Source: Roseateles terrae (lineage in GTDB: Bacteria > Pseudomonadota > Gammaproteobacteria > Burkholderiales > Burkholderiaceae_C). Taken from it: DNA of 64,000 nt. The notes beneath the pieces were generated by a model that saw nothing but the letters and a program-made list of their open reading frames with translations, made no database searches and was not told the origin of the DNA. The position numbers and the translations under genes were made by a program. The stretch covers positions 646,069-710,068 of the forward strand of contig NZ_JACHXO010000001.1 of assembly GCF_014192155.1 (NCBI RefSeq), read 5' to 3'. Below are positions 43,756-53,868 of the stretch, one piece after another (position 1 is the first letter of the stretch; the number at the start of each line of letters is the position of its first letter).

Positions 43756-44552
43756 GCCAACAGAACCGCGACACGCTGCGCAAGTTCTTCGGTGTGGGCC
43801 AGTTGCCCACGGCCGATCATTTCGAGGCGCTGATCGACTCCAGCCTCAACATGGTGGACGAAGGCTTCCGCAAAAGCCCGGCCCATGGGCTGGAGGTCTC
43901 CACCCCGCAGGGACATGACGCGCTGCTCAGCTTCTACCGGGAGCGCACCGGCGACCAGCCGCTGTGGTCGATGAGCTTCAACGGGCGGACCGAGCAGCTG
44001 GCCTTCCGCGCCAGCAGTGCCCATGAGCGCCAGAGCGCACCGCCGGTGCTCTCGCTGGACAGCCGCATGCGCGTCGGCGTGGGCGTGGCCGAGCCGACCG
44101 CCACGCTGGACGTGGCCGGTGTGGTGGCGTCGCCCGGCCGGCGCGGCAGCTACCCCAGGCCGGACAGCGTGCCGCTGCAGCCCAACGGCGAATGGCAGGA
44201 CCTGACCGGTGACCTGCGCGGTTGCCAGGCCTTTGAGGTGATGGCCGGCGCCAGCAGTGCCCAGGGCCGCCAGCCGCGTTTTGCCCTGCTGCAGGCCACC
44301 GCGATGAACACCTTCAATCCGGCCCAGCGCTGGTTCCAGTTCCTGCAGGACCGCAAGCGCATCCGCTCGCAGCACGCCTGGTTCGGGCGCCGCTGCGACC
44401 AGCTGGAACTGCGCTGGGCCAGCAGCGGCAATTCCGAGCGGGTCTATCGGCTGCAGATCCGCACCCGTTGCGACTATGGCGCGGGGGCGGTGCTGCGCGC
44501 CACGGTCACCCAGCTGTGGTTTGACGATTTCACCGGAGCGAGCCAGTCATGA
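43752..44552 (+). CDS. Fibre-like or baseplate accessory protein, 266 aa
   Basis: From ATG 43752 (ATGA overlap), the protein begins NRDTLRKFFGVGQLPTADHF and ALIDSSLNMVDEGF, then a fibre-shaft-like segment ending in SRMRVGVGVAEPTATLDVAG, a sequence type common just before the C-terminal part of tail fibres. A roughly 130-residue beta-rich C-terminal domain follows (QAFEVMAGASSAQG, RIRSQHAWFGRRCDQLELRW). The gene lies between the two wedge genes rather than at the pvc13 position. A role in target recognition or in baseplate-fibre attachment is inferred. Confidence 0.7.
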   Translation: MSQQNRDTLRKFFGVGQLPTADHFEALIDSSLNMVDEGFRKSPAHGLEVSTPQGHDALLSFYRERTGDQPLWSMSFNGRTEQLAFRASSAHERQSAPPVLSLDSRMRVGVGVAEPTATLDVAGVVASPGRRGSYPRPDSVPLQPNGEWQDLTGDLRGCQAFEVMAGASSAQGRQPRFALLQATAMNTFNPAQRWFQFLQDRKRIRSQHAWFGRRCDQLELRWASSGNSERVYRLQIRTRCDYGAGAVLRATVTQLWFDDFTGASQS

Positions 44553-47470
44553 CCGCCCACGGTGCGACCCCGCGGCAGGACATGCCGGAGCGCTCCAGCG
44601 AGGAACTGTCGCTGGGTTTTGATGCGCTGCGGGCAGAAGGCCTGCGCTGGCTGCAGGCGCTGGCCGGCGAGCGCTGGACCGATCACAACCTGCACGATCC
44701 CGGCATCACCCTGCTGGAGCAGCTGTGCTTCGGACTGACGGATCTGGTCTACCGCAGCGGCTTCCCGGTGGCGGACCATCTGGCCGGCCCGGGCAACGTC
44801 ATCGACTATGAAGGCCTGTCACTGCATCCGGCCGACAGCGCCTTTCCCTGCCGCGCCACCACGCCGGAGGACTACCGCCGCTGGCTGCTGGACCACGTGC
44901 CGGGACTGGATGATGCGAGCCTGGTGCCGTCCCAGGAGTTGCCTGGCGTCTACCGGCTGCGGCTGAAGCCGTCGGAATGGCTGGTGGGGAACGATGGCGG
45001 CGGGGACGGCAGTGAGGGCGAGGACATCGGAGACGGCGGCCTCGACGACGGCACCGACGCGCAAGGCGCCGCACGCCGCGCCGCCCGCGCGATGGAAGCC
45101 GCCAAGGCCTGGCACGCCCAGCGCAATCTGGGCGAAGACCTGGCGCCGCAGGTGCAGTGCGATGAGGACGTGATGTGCGAGCTGCGGGCGGTCATCGACA
45201 TCGACGGTGAGCGCGATGCCGTGCACATCCTGGCGGACGTCTACGACCGCTGCGCCCGTTTCATCGCCGGCGCCCCGGTGGCGGACACCCTGCACGACCT
45301 GATGGGTCAGGGACGCAGCCTGGCGGACATCTACGAAGGCCCTGCCCTGCGCCACGGCTTTCTGCGCCCCTCGGTGCTGAGCGCCAGCGGCGTCGGCCGA
45401 CTGTTCCTGTCCGACGTGGCGGAAGAGATGCGTCGGGTGCCCGGGGTGGCTGATGCACGGGTGGTGGCTCTGGTGCCCGATCGCCCGGACCCGGCGGACG
45501 TGCGCGCAGCGGGTCAGGACACGGTGGTGGGCTCGGTCGCCTGGTTCGGTGAAGGCTGGGCGTTATCCCTGCGCTTGCCCTCGGCGCGGCAGCGGCCGCA
45601 GATCGAGGTGCGTCGGCGTGGGCATCCGGTGGAGATCTCGCCGCGGGAGCTGCGCCGGCGCCTGAACGATCTCCAGACGGCGGGCCGGGCCCGACGGTCC
45701 CGCCAGCAGGCGGACCAGGCCGAACGGGCCCAGGCGCTGCTGCCCACCGGCATCCATCGCGACCTGAGTCGCTACCACTCGGTGCAGCAGCACCTTCCCG
45801 CGATCTACGGGCTGGGCCGCCACGGGGTGCCCGCGTCGGCACCGCCGCAGGTGCATGCGCAGGTGAAGCAGCTCAAGGCCTACCTGCTGCTGCATGAGCA
45901 GATGATGGCCCAGGCCATGGCGCAGCTGCAGGCGATGCGCCATCTGTTCTCGGTCGACGGCGGCTCCCGTCAGACGATCTGGACGCAGCCGATCACCGAG
46001 GCGCAGGTGCCGGGCCTGAAAGCCTTGCTGGACGATCCGGACGCCGTGGCCAAGGCCCAGCAGCAGCGCCTGGACGGCGGGACCGCGCGCAAGCGCCGCG
46101 CCCTGGACCATCTGCTGGCCCTGCATGGCGACACCTACACCCAGAACAGCATGCGTCAGTTCTGCGGTCATCTGCTGCATGAAGAGCTGGAGTCGCTGCT
46201 GCTGGAAAACAAGGCGGCCTGGGTGCGCGACATCGTCACGCTGACCCGCGACCGCGCCGCGGGCGTGGACCTGACCCGCCCCAGCTGGGGCCAGCTCGAC
46301 AACTGCAGCGGCCTGCAGCGGCGGGCGAGCCTTCGCCTGGGCTTCCGGCTGTGGCATGACCGGCCGCTGACCCGGGTCCCACGTGATCACCGCGTGCTGA
46401 TCGACGCCGGCGAAGGCAGCACGCCAGGCACCGGCGCTGACACCGACCCGGGTGCCCTGAATCCCGCCGCAGTCACGGCCGGCGTTGGCGGCAGCCTCGT
46501 GCCGCTGCCCCCCGAGTTCGCGGACCGTGCGGTGGCCGCAGGCACCTCCCTGCGACCGGCCACCCGCCAGCAGGTGCAGGAAGACCTGGGCCAGATGCCG
46601 TGGCTGCGCCGTCAGCCGCTGCCCGTCTCGCTGACACGCACGGCGGCGCGGGCCGATCGTTATCGGTTGCTGGCGCCCGGCGCGGCACCGGTCACGCCGC
46701 CGCCGACCTTGCATCTGCAGGTTCCGCCGGTCGGAAGCCCCGGGCTGGACGACGACCCGGCACCGCATGCGGGCCTTTTCGCCCTGCCGCAGCCGGATCC
46801 CGGTCCAGGCTGGCGCTTGGTGCTGGGGCCGGACGAAGAAGGCCGGTGGTGGGTACTGGGCAGCTTCAAGGACGGTGACGCCGCCCGCCGGGCGGCCGCG
46901 AGCCTGCGGCTGTTCATGCTGCATCTGGACCAGGAATGCGAAGGACTGCATCTGCTGGAGCATGTGCTGCTGCGTCCGGTGCGGGCGCATTCGCCGGAGC
47001 ATGAGGCGCTGGCGCTGCCGCCGCATTTTCATCGGCTGCGCATCACGGCGGTGCTGCCGGGCTGGACCACACGGACCGCGCAGGCGTCCTTCCGTCATTT
47101 TGCGAAGGAGACCCTGCGAAGCAACACGCCGGTGCACCTGTCGCTGGCGGTCGAGTGGCTGTCGCTGGGGGAGATGCAGCGGTTCGAAGCGCTGTATGAG
47201 CAGTGGCTGGATACGCGACTGGCGCTGTCCAGCGCGCCGGAGGACGTCCGGGCGCAGGCGCGCACCGATGGCGCGTCGGCCCGGCTGATCGCGCTGATGC
47301 TGACGTGGCAGCGCCAGGCGCCGGCGCCGGCGCCGGCGTCGGTGCCGGATCCGAAGCCGACTTTCAACGCTGCAGCGGCCTCTACGGCAGCGCAGACCGC
47401 GCAGACGTCGCGCACCGCGCCGCCCTCGCCGAAAGCGCCGCCCACCTCACCGGAGGCCGACCGTGGCTGA
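44549..47470 (+). CDS. Baseplate wedge protein, Pvc12-like, 973 aa
   Basis: This 973-aa protein begins SSEELSLGFDALRAEGLRWL and has WTDHNLHDPGITLLEQLCFG, a motif typical of Pvc12-type proteins of the gp6/gp7 class, followed by TDLVYRSGFPVADHLAGPGN. The middle contains SRYHSVQQHLPAIYGLGR and LLHEQMMAQAMAQLQAMRHL. The C-terminus carries LEHVLLRPVR followed by HFHRLRITAVLPGWTTR. The last 60 residues are Pro/Ala-rich. It partners the gp6-like protein to close the baseplate. The stop overlaps the GTG start of the tape measure by 8 bp. Confidence 0.9.
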   Translation: MTAHGATPRQDMPERSSEELSLGFDALRAEGLRWLQALAGERWTDHNLHDPGITLLEQLCFGLTDLVYRSGFPVADHLAGPGNVIDYEGLSLHPADSAFPCRATTPEDYRRWLLDHVPGLDDASLVPSQELPGVYRLRLKPSEWLVGNDGGGDGSEGEDIGDGGLDDGTDAQGAARRAARAMEAAKAWHAQRNLGEDLAPQVQCDEDVMCELRAVIDIDGERDAVHILADVYDRCARFIAGAPVADTLHDLMGQGRSLADIYEGPALRHGFLRPSVLSASGVGRLFLSDVAEEMRRVPGVADARVVALVPDRPDPADVRAAGQDTVVGSVAWFGEGWALSLRLPSARQRPQIEVRRRGHPVEISPRELRRRLNDLQTAGRARRSRQQADQAERAQALLPTGIHRDLSRYHSVQQHLPAIYGLGRHGVPASAPPQVHAQVKQLKAYLLLHEQMMAQAMAQLQAMRHLFSVDGGSRQTIWTQPITEAQVPGLKALLDDPDAVAKAQQQRLDGGTARKRRALDHLLALHGDTYTQNSMRQFCGHLLHEELESLLLENKAAWVRDIVTLTRDRAAGVDLTRPSWGQLDNCSGLQRRASLRLGFRLWHDRPLTRVPRDHRVLIDAGEGSTPGTGADTDPGALNPAAVTAGVGGSLVPLPPEFADRAVAAGTSLRPATRQQVQEDLGQMPWLRRQPLPVSLTRTAARADRYRLLAPGAAPVTPPPTLHLQVPPVGSPGLDDDPAPHAGLFALPQPDPGPGWRLVLGPDEEGRWWVLGSFKDGDAARRAAASLRLFMLHLDQECEGLHLLEHVLLRPVRAHSPEHEALALPPHFHRLRITAVLPGWTTRTAQASFRHFAKETLRSNTPVHLSLAVEWLSLGEMQRFEALYEQWLDTRLALSSAPEDVRAQARTDGASARLIALMLTWQRQAPAPAPASVPDPKPTFNAAAASTAAQTAQTSRTAPPSPKAPPTSPEADRG

Positions 47471-49364
47471 TGCCCACCTGATCGAACACCTGCATGCCGA
47501 CGCACAGGTCCACGGCGTATCGGCCGAAGAGGCGGAGCGGCGCTGGTCCGACTGGCTGCAGCACACCGGATTGCGCCTGCTGGACGAGGTGCTGGACGAC
47601 TGCTTCCGGGAGACCTGTGCACCCGACGATGTCTGGACACTGCCCACCTTGACGCTGGACCTCGGCCCGGTCAACAGCCCGCACTGGGAGGACTGCTGGA
47701 GCCAGCAGCTGTGCCTGGTGGCCCGGCAGGCGCTGGAGGACCAGCGGGGACCCGGCGGCGCGCGGCACCGTCCGTCCGGCGTGCGCAGCCGTCCGCAATC
47801 GCGGCTGGTGATGCTGCTGCAGTTCCTGCGGTCGGGACGCTGGCCCTGGCAGGCGCGCGGAGAGGACCCGCGCCAGCTGGCGCAGGAACTGCTCCAGCAC
47901 GACGCTGCCGCCCTGGTGGCCGCCTTGCGCCAGGAGGAAGACCGCGCCCTGCTGGTGCACCGGCTGGTGCTGCAGTTTGACCGTTCGTGGCTGGCGGCCC
48001 TGGTCCGGGCGCTGCTGCCCGGGCGGCCGGCCCAGGCCCAGCGCCTGCTGGCGATGGTGTCCGGCCATGGCCTGCATGGCCAGGCGCCGGCCGGGCTGGT
48101 GCCCCTGTGGCAGGTGGTGCTGGACGAGGCGCTGGCGGCCGAGGGACCCGCCACCGGCTCCGCCCTGGCCCGCGCGCGCCAGCAGCTGAAGGTCGCACTG
48201 GCGCTGGGACGTGATGTGCCTGTCACGTCCGATCCGCTGCTGTCGCTGGGCGACCTCTGGGGGCAGCTGCTGCGCGAGGATGCGTCGTGGCTGCGCGAGA
48301 CGCTGCAAGCGGCGGCCCGGCAGGAGGGCCTGCGCGATCGCCTCACCCGCACCCTGCCCACCGAGCTGGTGCCCACGCTGCTGACGCTGTGGATGGACAC
48401 CGCCTTGCACCAGGAGGTGCAACGCTGGATCGAAACCGTCCTCAGCACCGCGCCATCGACCGTTGTGGAAACGCGCGAGCGGCGGACGATGCTTTGGCAG
48501 GCGACGCTTGATCAGGCCTTGCGTGGGCAGACGGGCAGCTTCGAGCCCCAGCGCTACACCGAGCAGGTCCGGCTCCATCTGGAAGCGCGTGCGCCGGAGG
48601 GGCCGATGGCGCCGCGGCGCTGGTTCGACAAGGCGGTGGAGAAGGCTTCATCGCTGCTGTCCAGCGCCGCACGTGCGCTCGGGCTGCGGTGGCGTCCGCG
48701 CAAACACCGGCACGGGGCGGATGCGCATGACGATGAAACCGGCGACGCCAACGGGGGCGCAGCTGCCACCGCGTCGCGGACGGCCACCGCCTCGACGCGG
48801 GCCGCAGACCCGTCGACGCCTGATCCGTCCCTGGAGCCGCTGACCGTTCCCAATGCCGGTCTGGTGCTGCTGCAGCCCTATCTGCCGCATCTGTTCCAGC
48901 GCCTCGGCCTGTCGACGCCGGCCGGCTTCAAGGACGCCGACACCGCGCGCCGCGCGGCCCTGTTGCTGCAGGCCCTGGTGCTGGACACGCCGGACGACGG
49001 AGACGCGGTGCCGCTGCGCCAGTCGGCCGTTGAATCGGACCTGGCCCTCAACAAGCTGCTTTGCGGCCTGCCGCAGCAGGAGCCGCTGCCCAGGGAATGG
49101 ACGCTGACCACCGAAGAGCGGCAGGTGGTGCAGGGACTGCTGACCGCGGTGGTGCAGCACTGGCGGGTGCTGGGGAGCACACGTCCGAACGGGCTGAGGC
49201 AGACCTTCCTGCGCCGGACGGGACGTCTGACCCGCGAGGCGGAGGGGTGGCGCCTGGCCGTCGAACCCGGACCGTTCGACATGCTGATCGATCACCTGCC
49301 GTGGGGCTATTCGGTGCTGAAGTTTGGATGGATGGAGGGGGTGTTGCATGTGGACTGGCGCTGA
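47463..49364 (+). CDS. Tape-measure protein (Pvc14-like, CIS_TMP)
   Basis: This 633-aa protein starts at GTG 47463 (ADAHLIEHLHADAQVHGVSA). The N-terminal conserved region includes LPTLTLDLGPVNSPHWED. The variable middle is Leu/Arg-rich, with an Ala/Thr-rich linker near 430-460. The conserved C-terminal domain spans about 470-633 (NAGLVLLQPYLPHLFQRLGL, ESDLALNKLLCGLPQQEPLP, VVQHWRVLGSTRPNGLRQTF, IDHLPWGYSVLKFGWMEGVL). Such proteins set tube length and may hold cargo within the lumen. The ATPase start lies inside its last codons. Confidence 0.9.
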   Translation: MADAHLIEHLHADAQVHGVSAEEAERRWSDWLQHTGLRLLDEVLDDCFRETCAPDDVWTLPTLTLDLGPVNSPHWEDCWSQQLCLVARQALEDQRGPGGARHRPSGVRSRPQSRLVMLLQFLRSGRWPWQARGEDPRQLAQELLQHDAAALVAALRQEEDRALLVHRLVLQFDRSWLAALVRALLPGRPAQAQRLLAMVSGHGLHGQAPAGLVPLWQVVLDEALAAEGPATGSALARARQQLKVALALGRDVPVTSDPLLSLGDLWGQLLREDASWLRETLQAAARQEGLRDRLTRTLPTELVPTLLTLWMDTALHQEVQRWIETVLSTAPSTVVETRERRTMLWQATLDQALRGQTGSFEPQRYTEQVRLHLEARAPEGPMAPRRWFDKAVEKASSLLSSAARALGLRWRPRKHRHGADAHDDETGDANGGAAATASRTATASTRAADPSTPDPSLEPLTVPNAGLVLLQPYLPHLFQRLGLSTPAGFKDADTARRAALLLQALVLDTPDDGDAVPLRQSAVESDLALNKLLCGLPQQEPLPREWTLTTEERQVVQGLLTAVVQHWRVLGSTRPNGLRQTFLRRTGRLTREAEGWRLAVEPGPFDMLIDHLPWGYSVLKFGWMEGVLHVDWR

Positions 49365-50775
49365 GACCGCAAACTGCGGAGACCGCCATGCGCAAGCGCT
49401 GGCGATGGAACTGGCCTGGCTGGAGCGGGTGGTGCAGACGCGACTGGCGCAGCACTTTGCGGCGGCGCCGGACGATGGCGCGCAGGCGCTGGAGCGCCCG
49501 TCCGCCCTTGAGGCGCCACGGACTCCGGTCATCGACCCACCCCCGCCGGCCGGCCTTCGTCCGCCGCGCCTGCCGGCGGGCAGCGCGCTTGCAGATCTTC
49601 ATGAGACGCTGAATCTCGACGCGGATGCGCGCGTGGTGTTGTCCCTGGCCCTGGCGCCGCATCTGCGTCCGGCGCTGCTGGACCTGCTGTTTGTCCGCAA
49701 CCGCAATCTGGATCGCGGCTTCAGTGAGTTTGGGGGCTGGAAAGGCCGCTCGCATGGCGGCTTCCTGCCCACCGCGGAGACGGCCGCCTTTCTGATTGCT
49801 GGCGAGGATCTCGAGCGTCGCGTCCGCCTTCGTCAGTGTCTGGATGACGATGCCCCCCTGCGCCGGGAAGGCCTGCTGCGGATGGATCACGACGCACCGG
49901 GCGAGCCCTGGTTTGCCGCCGCGCTGCAGCTGACGGGTGACACGCTGCAGCGCCTGACCACCGGCGTGTCCCGCAAGCCTGACTTCAGTGCCGGCTTTCC
50001 GGCGCGTCTCATCACGACCGCCCTCACCTGGGACGACCTGGTGCTGGACGCCGATGCACTGGCCGAGGTGCAGACCCTGACCACCTGGGCGCGACATGGC
50101 CGGCAGCTGATGCGGGACTGGCAGCTGGCCCGCGCCGTCAAACCGGGCTATCGAAGCCTTTTCTTCGGCCCGCCTGGCACCGGCAAGACCCTCACCGCCA
50201 CGCTGATCGGCCAGGCGGTGCAGGCGGACGTCTATCGAATCGATTTGTCGATGGTGGTCTCCAAATACATCGGCGAGACCGAGAAGAATCTGGCCCAGGT
50301 GTTCGACCAGGCACAGCATCGCGACTGGATCCTCTTCTTCGACGAAGCCGATGCGCTCTTTGGCAAACGCACCGCCACCAGCAGTTCCAACGACCGCCAC
50401 GCCAACCAGGAAGTGGCCTACCTGCTGCAACGGGTGGAGGACTTCCCCGGCACGGTGATTCTGGCGACCAATCTGAAGGGCAATATCGACGAGGCCTTTG
50501 CACGCCGGTTCCAGTCGTTGGTGCATTTTCCGATGCCGGACGCGGATCAGCGGCTGCGCCTGTGGGAAGGATTGCTGCGACCCACCGGCCGTCTGGAGGC
50601 CGGCGTGGACCTGCAGGAGCTGGCCGAGCGGCATGAGTTGGCCGGTGGTGCGATTGCCAACGTGGCGCGCTTCGCCGCGCTGCATGCATTGCAGGCCGGA
50701 CGGGATCGGATCAGCCAGGCGGATCTGCGCCTGGGCATTGCGAAGGAACTTCGCAAGGAAGGACGGGTGGTCTGA
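49348..50775 (+). CDS. AAA+ ATPase of the eCIS (Pvc15-like)
   Basis: This 475-aa protein has a helical N-terminal domain (about 1-180) and a AAA+ module with Walker A FGPPGTGKT (273-281), Walker B ILFFDEADALFG (about 328-339), sensor-like VILATNLKGNIDEAFARRFQ and an arginine finger region. Pvc15-type ATPases are needed for particle assembly or effector loading. ATG 49348 is preceded by GGAGGGG and overlaps the tape-measure gene by 17 bp; a further in-frame ATG upstream is less likely. Confidence 0.93.
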   Translation: MWTGAETANCGDRHAQALAMELAWLERVVQTRLAQHFAAAPDDGAQALERPSALEAPRTPVIDPPPPAGLRPPRLPAGSALADLHETLNLDADARVVLSLALAPHLRPALLDLLFVRNRNLDRGFSEFGGWKGRSHGGFLPTAETAAFLIAGEDLERRVRLRQCLDDDAPLRREGLLRMDHDAPGEPWFAAALQLTGDTLQRLTTGVSRKPDFSAGFPARLITTALTWDDLVLDADALAEVQTLTTWARHGRQLMRDWQLARAVKPGYRSLFFGPPGTGKTLTATLIGQAVQADVYRIDLSMVVSKYIGETEKNLAQVFDQAQHRDWILFFDEADALFGKRTATSSSNDRHANQEVAYLLQRVEDFPGTVILATNLKGNIDEAFARRFQSLVHFPMPDADQRLRLWEGLLRPTGRLEAGVDLQELAERHELAGGAIANVARFAALHALQAGRDRISQADLRLGIAKELRKEGRVV

Positions 50776-50814
50776 GCCATGGCTGCCAAACACCCACGAT
50801 GGAAGGACCCGCGC

Positions 50815-53802
50815 ATGAGCGACACGCTCGACGCGGGCGGCGACGCCACCCGTATGCCGGACGACGGCGGCCAGGGCGGCGGGGATCGACCCCCGCACGC
50901 TCAGAGCCACGCCCGGCAGACTCCCTGTGTGCACTGCCGACGCTGGCGCATCTTCCTGGCGGGCATGGCGGCCGGTGTGGTCGCGCTCGCGCTGCACGCC
51001 ACAGCGGGTCCTCGCGGCAATGCGCCAGTGCCCAAGCCGATGCCGTTCAGCCTGGACGCGCCGGAATTGCAACGCCAGGCGGTCGCTGCCGCCGCGTCGG
51101 CCGCCTCGGCAGCGGTGACGGCCGCTGCAGCGGCGGCGGTGAACGCGGCGGCAAGCGCGGCCGCGGATGCTGCGGCGCGGGCGGCCTCGCAGGCCGCACA
51201 GGCTGTGGCCGTCGCGATGGGGCCAGCGGCCTCCGCCGCGGCCGGCCTTCAGGCGAAGGCGGCGAAGATCGGGCTGACCAGCGGTGCTGGGGCCACAGCA
51301 ACGACGGCTCCGGCTGGCTCGGCAGGCGCCGATGGCGCTGCGCGCAGCTATCCGCTGTCCACTGCCTCGTCACAGGTGGCGTCCTTACAGCCCGCGCCTG
51401 GCAATGAGACTGTCGGCAACGCTTCCAGTCCCGCTTCCGTCGGGCCCTCCCGCGCCGCGGCGCCGGGCACGACAGCGGCGTTGGCTGCGGCCTCCCGGTC
51501 CGCCCCAGACCTTCGACTGGTTTACGTCTCCGTCCCCTTGCCGCCGGGCCGCCTGGACACCGACTACAAAGCTCGCGAGGTCGTCCAAGGCGGACGTCCG
51601 CCCTATCACATCGAAATCGAAGGCGCCGCGCCGCCCGGCCTGCGCTTTGGCAGCGACGGCATGATGTCCGGCCGCCCCACCCGCGTCGGCAACTTCAGCT
51701 TCACCCTCCGGGCGACGGACAGTGCCTCCCCGCGCATGGAGCAGGAGCAGCATTACGTGCTGCGCATCCTGCCGATGGCCACTGCGGCACCGGCACCGGC
51801 ACCCGCACCCGCACCCGGGCCGGCCTCCACGCCTTCTCCCAGGCCGACCGGTCCGGCGCCGCTCAAAGGCATCAGCCTGCAGGAGGCGGACGGCACGGCG
51901 GATGTGAACGCAGATGTACCGGTCAGCTACCTGTTCACGGCCAAGGACCTGGACGAGCTGGTGCCGCCCACCGAGGCGGACGCGCCCAAGCCGACCAGCA
52001 CCACCGTGGCCCCCACGCCGCCGCTGCCGGCGCTCGCCGCCTTGCGCGCCGACATCGATGACAACAGCACCCCACTCACCGACCCACCGCTGATCGCGCC
52101 GGAAACGCCCACACCCGCTCAACTGCGTGCCATCCTGACGCCGCTGGTGGGCGTTGAATATCCGAGCCGCGGCATGTTCATCGGCGCGGTAGAGGCCGAA
52201 CGCTGCCGTTACTTCCTCAAGCGCGTCGCCGAGGTCGCAGCCGCGCGCCAGATGACCGCGCCCACCACCTGTCCCAGACCCGCCGCGCTGCGTCCAGTGA
52301 GTGACGCGCCCCCGCCGAAGCGGAATGAACGCCGCCCGGATCATTCCGCGGTGCCGCTGGAGGTGTTCTTCGATTCCCTGCTGGCCCCCGACAACCTGCG
52401 GGACGCCGTGGCGGCCGCCACCAAGCTGCATCCGGTGGCCGAATCCCGTCCCTTGCGCCTCAGCGCCGAAGGCTGTCAATGCGCCCCCGGCCACAAGAAC
52501 AATGAGGTCATCGGCGTCATCCCCTTCTGGCGCGCGGAAGAAACGCCGATGCCGATCAACTTCAACCTCTTCACCCGGCTGCAGTACATGGGCGTGGTGC
52601 TGAAGGATGATGGCGGCTATGACCTGCCCGCAGACTGGAACGGCGCCGTCTCCGGCTTCTCCCGCGAAGCGCAGCGCTTTGACGTGGCGATGGACCTGGT
52701 CGTGTACCGCCGCGCCTGGACCCCGCTGCTGAACCAGCCGGAAGCGACCCAGATCACCATGATCAACAACGCCGCGGAGACCGCGGTGCGCATGGTCACG
52801 CAGGAGCGCGACGACACCCAGACGTGGATGAACCGTCTGTTGTTCAAACCGGGCGTGGACGCTGGTGGGCGCGTCTTCGGCGGCTTGACGATCTTCTTCG
52901 AAGACGCCCCGACGGAGGGTCGCGACCGCGAGCGCTACACCCGGTTCCTGCAGCGCTTCGTCGACCAGGTCCTGACGCGGATGCAGCAGGACGGGCGCAG
53001 CTTCCGCCTCAACCTGGTCGTGCCGGACCAGCAGTTGGGGGAACAGCCGCCCTACAGCTACGAATGGCTGATGGGACTGAAGCTGCGCGGTGAACGCAAG
53101 GACCGTCATCACCTGCGCGACACCCTGCCCGGCTCCAGGGAGCCTGACTACACCGGCACCGGCGACGTGACGGTGCAATTCCTCGTGCTGATGAGTGGCG
53201 ACCCGGACACCCAGAAGAAGGCCCTGCGCCGCAGCATCGACCTGACCCGCCAGGTGCAGGGGGTGCGACGAATCGACTTCCTCGACAGCCTGCTGCCGGT
53301 GGTGGTGCATGCGACCTCGCCGGAAGCCGCGCCGGCCAATGTCACCGCCAGCATGGCGCGCGACTTTCCCTACATCGAGTGGAATTACGGGGGGATCGCC
53401 CTGTGGCCGCTGCCGCTGGAGAAGGTCGGCATGGGGGCGCAGGTCATCACGCCGCTGACGCAGTACTTCCTGGACACGCCGTCCAACCGGGAAAAGGCCT
53501 GTGCCTGGATCTGCCCGAACCGCCTGCCGCTGCGGCTGTTGGCCCAGACGCTGCTGCTCGGCTGCATGGCGGCCGCCATGGTCTACGCGCTGAACTGCCG
53601 GGTCCGGCGTGTGGGGCTGATCTATCTGGTGGTGCTGGGCCTGGTGGCCTTGCTCACCGCGGCGCTGTGCCTGATGCTGCTCACCTGCGACCCGGCGCTC
53701 TCGTGGCTGCGTGATTCACCTTATGTGCCGGTGGTGGCACTGGTGCTGGTGGTCGGCATCTGTGTCTATCTTTTCCTGCAATTCAAGGCGCCGGAGCTGT
53801 GA
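50815..53802 (+). CDS. Large multi-domain membrane protein at the end of the eCIS operon
   Basis: This 995-aa protein is not a known particle component. It has a cytoplasmic N-tail, then one hydrophobic helix ([19 protein letters not shown], about 44-62) and an almost pure Ala/Ser helical stretch (about 80-160). A putative Ig domain follows ([20 protein letters not shown] ... FTLRATDSA, about 240-315), then a Pro-Ala linker and a roughly 550-residue unique region with [19 protein letters not shown] and [19 protein letters not shown]. It ends with about three C-terminal helices ([58 protein letters not shown]). I prefer ATG 50815 (GGAAGGA upstream); ATG 50779 is alternative. It may anchor, export or release particles; this is inference. 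Confidence 0.8.
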   Translation: MSDTLDAGGDATRMPDDGGQGGGDRPPHAQSHARQTPCVHCRRWRIFLAGMAAGVVALALHATAGPRGNAPVPKPMPFSLDAPELQRQAVAAAASAASAAVTAAAAAAVNAAASAAADAAARAASQAAQAVAVAMGPAASAAAGLQAKAAKIGLTSGAGATATTAPAGSAGADGAARSYPLSTASSQVASLQPAPGNETVGNASSPASVGPSRAAAPGTTAALAAASRSAPDLRLVYVSVPLPPGRLDTDYKAREVVQGGRPPYHIEIEGAAPPGLRFGSDGMMSGRPTRVGNFSFTLRATDSASPRMEQEQHYVLRILPMATAAPAPAPAPAPGPASTPSPRPTGPAPLKGISLQEADGTADVNADVPVSYLFTAKDLDELVPPTEADAPKPTSTTVAPTPPLPALAALRADIDDNSTPLTDPPLIAPETPTPAQLRAILTPLVGVEYPSRGMFIGAVEAERCRYFLKRVAEVAAARQMTAPTTCPRPAALRPVSDAPPPKRNERRPDHSAVPLEVFFDSLLAPDNLRDAVAAATKLHPVAESRPLRLSAEGCQCAPGHKNNEVIGVIPFWRAEETPMPINFNLFTRLQYMGVVLKDDGGYDLPADWNGAVSGFSREAQRFDVAMDLVVYRRAWTPLLNQPEATQITMINNAAETAVRMVTQERDDTQTWMNRLLFKPGVDAGGRVFGGLTIFFEDAPTEGRDRERYTRFLQRFVDQVLTRMQQDGRSFRLNLVVPDQQLGEQPPYSYEWLMGLKLRGERKDRHHLRDTLPGSREPDYTGTGDVTVQFLVLMSGDPDTQKKALRRSIDLTRQVQGVRRIDFLDSLLPVVVHATSPEAAPANVTASMARDFPYIEWNYGGIALWPLPLEKVGMGAQVITPLTQYFLDTPSNREKACAWICPNRLPLRLLAQTLLLGCMAAAMVYALNCRVRRVGLIYLVVLGLVALLTAALCLMLLTCDPALSWLRDSPYVPVVALVLVVGICVYLFLQFKAPEL

Positions 53803-53868
53803 GGGCCGGCCGCCTGCGTGATCCGGCGATGAGCTCTCTTGTTCAATGCTTCCCAGAAGGACCGACCC

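Noticed and set aside
51780-51835. Pro-Ala dipeptide-coding repeat in the 995-aa membrane protein
   Set aside because: A short codon-level tandem repeat coding a flexible linker between the Ig-like and C-terminal regions; not a mobile element or regulatory repeat.
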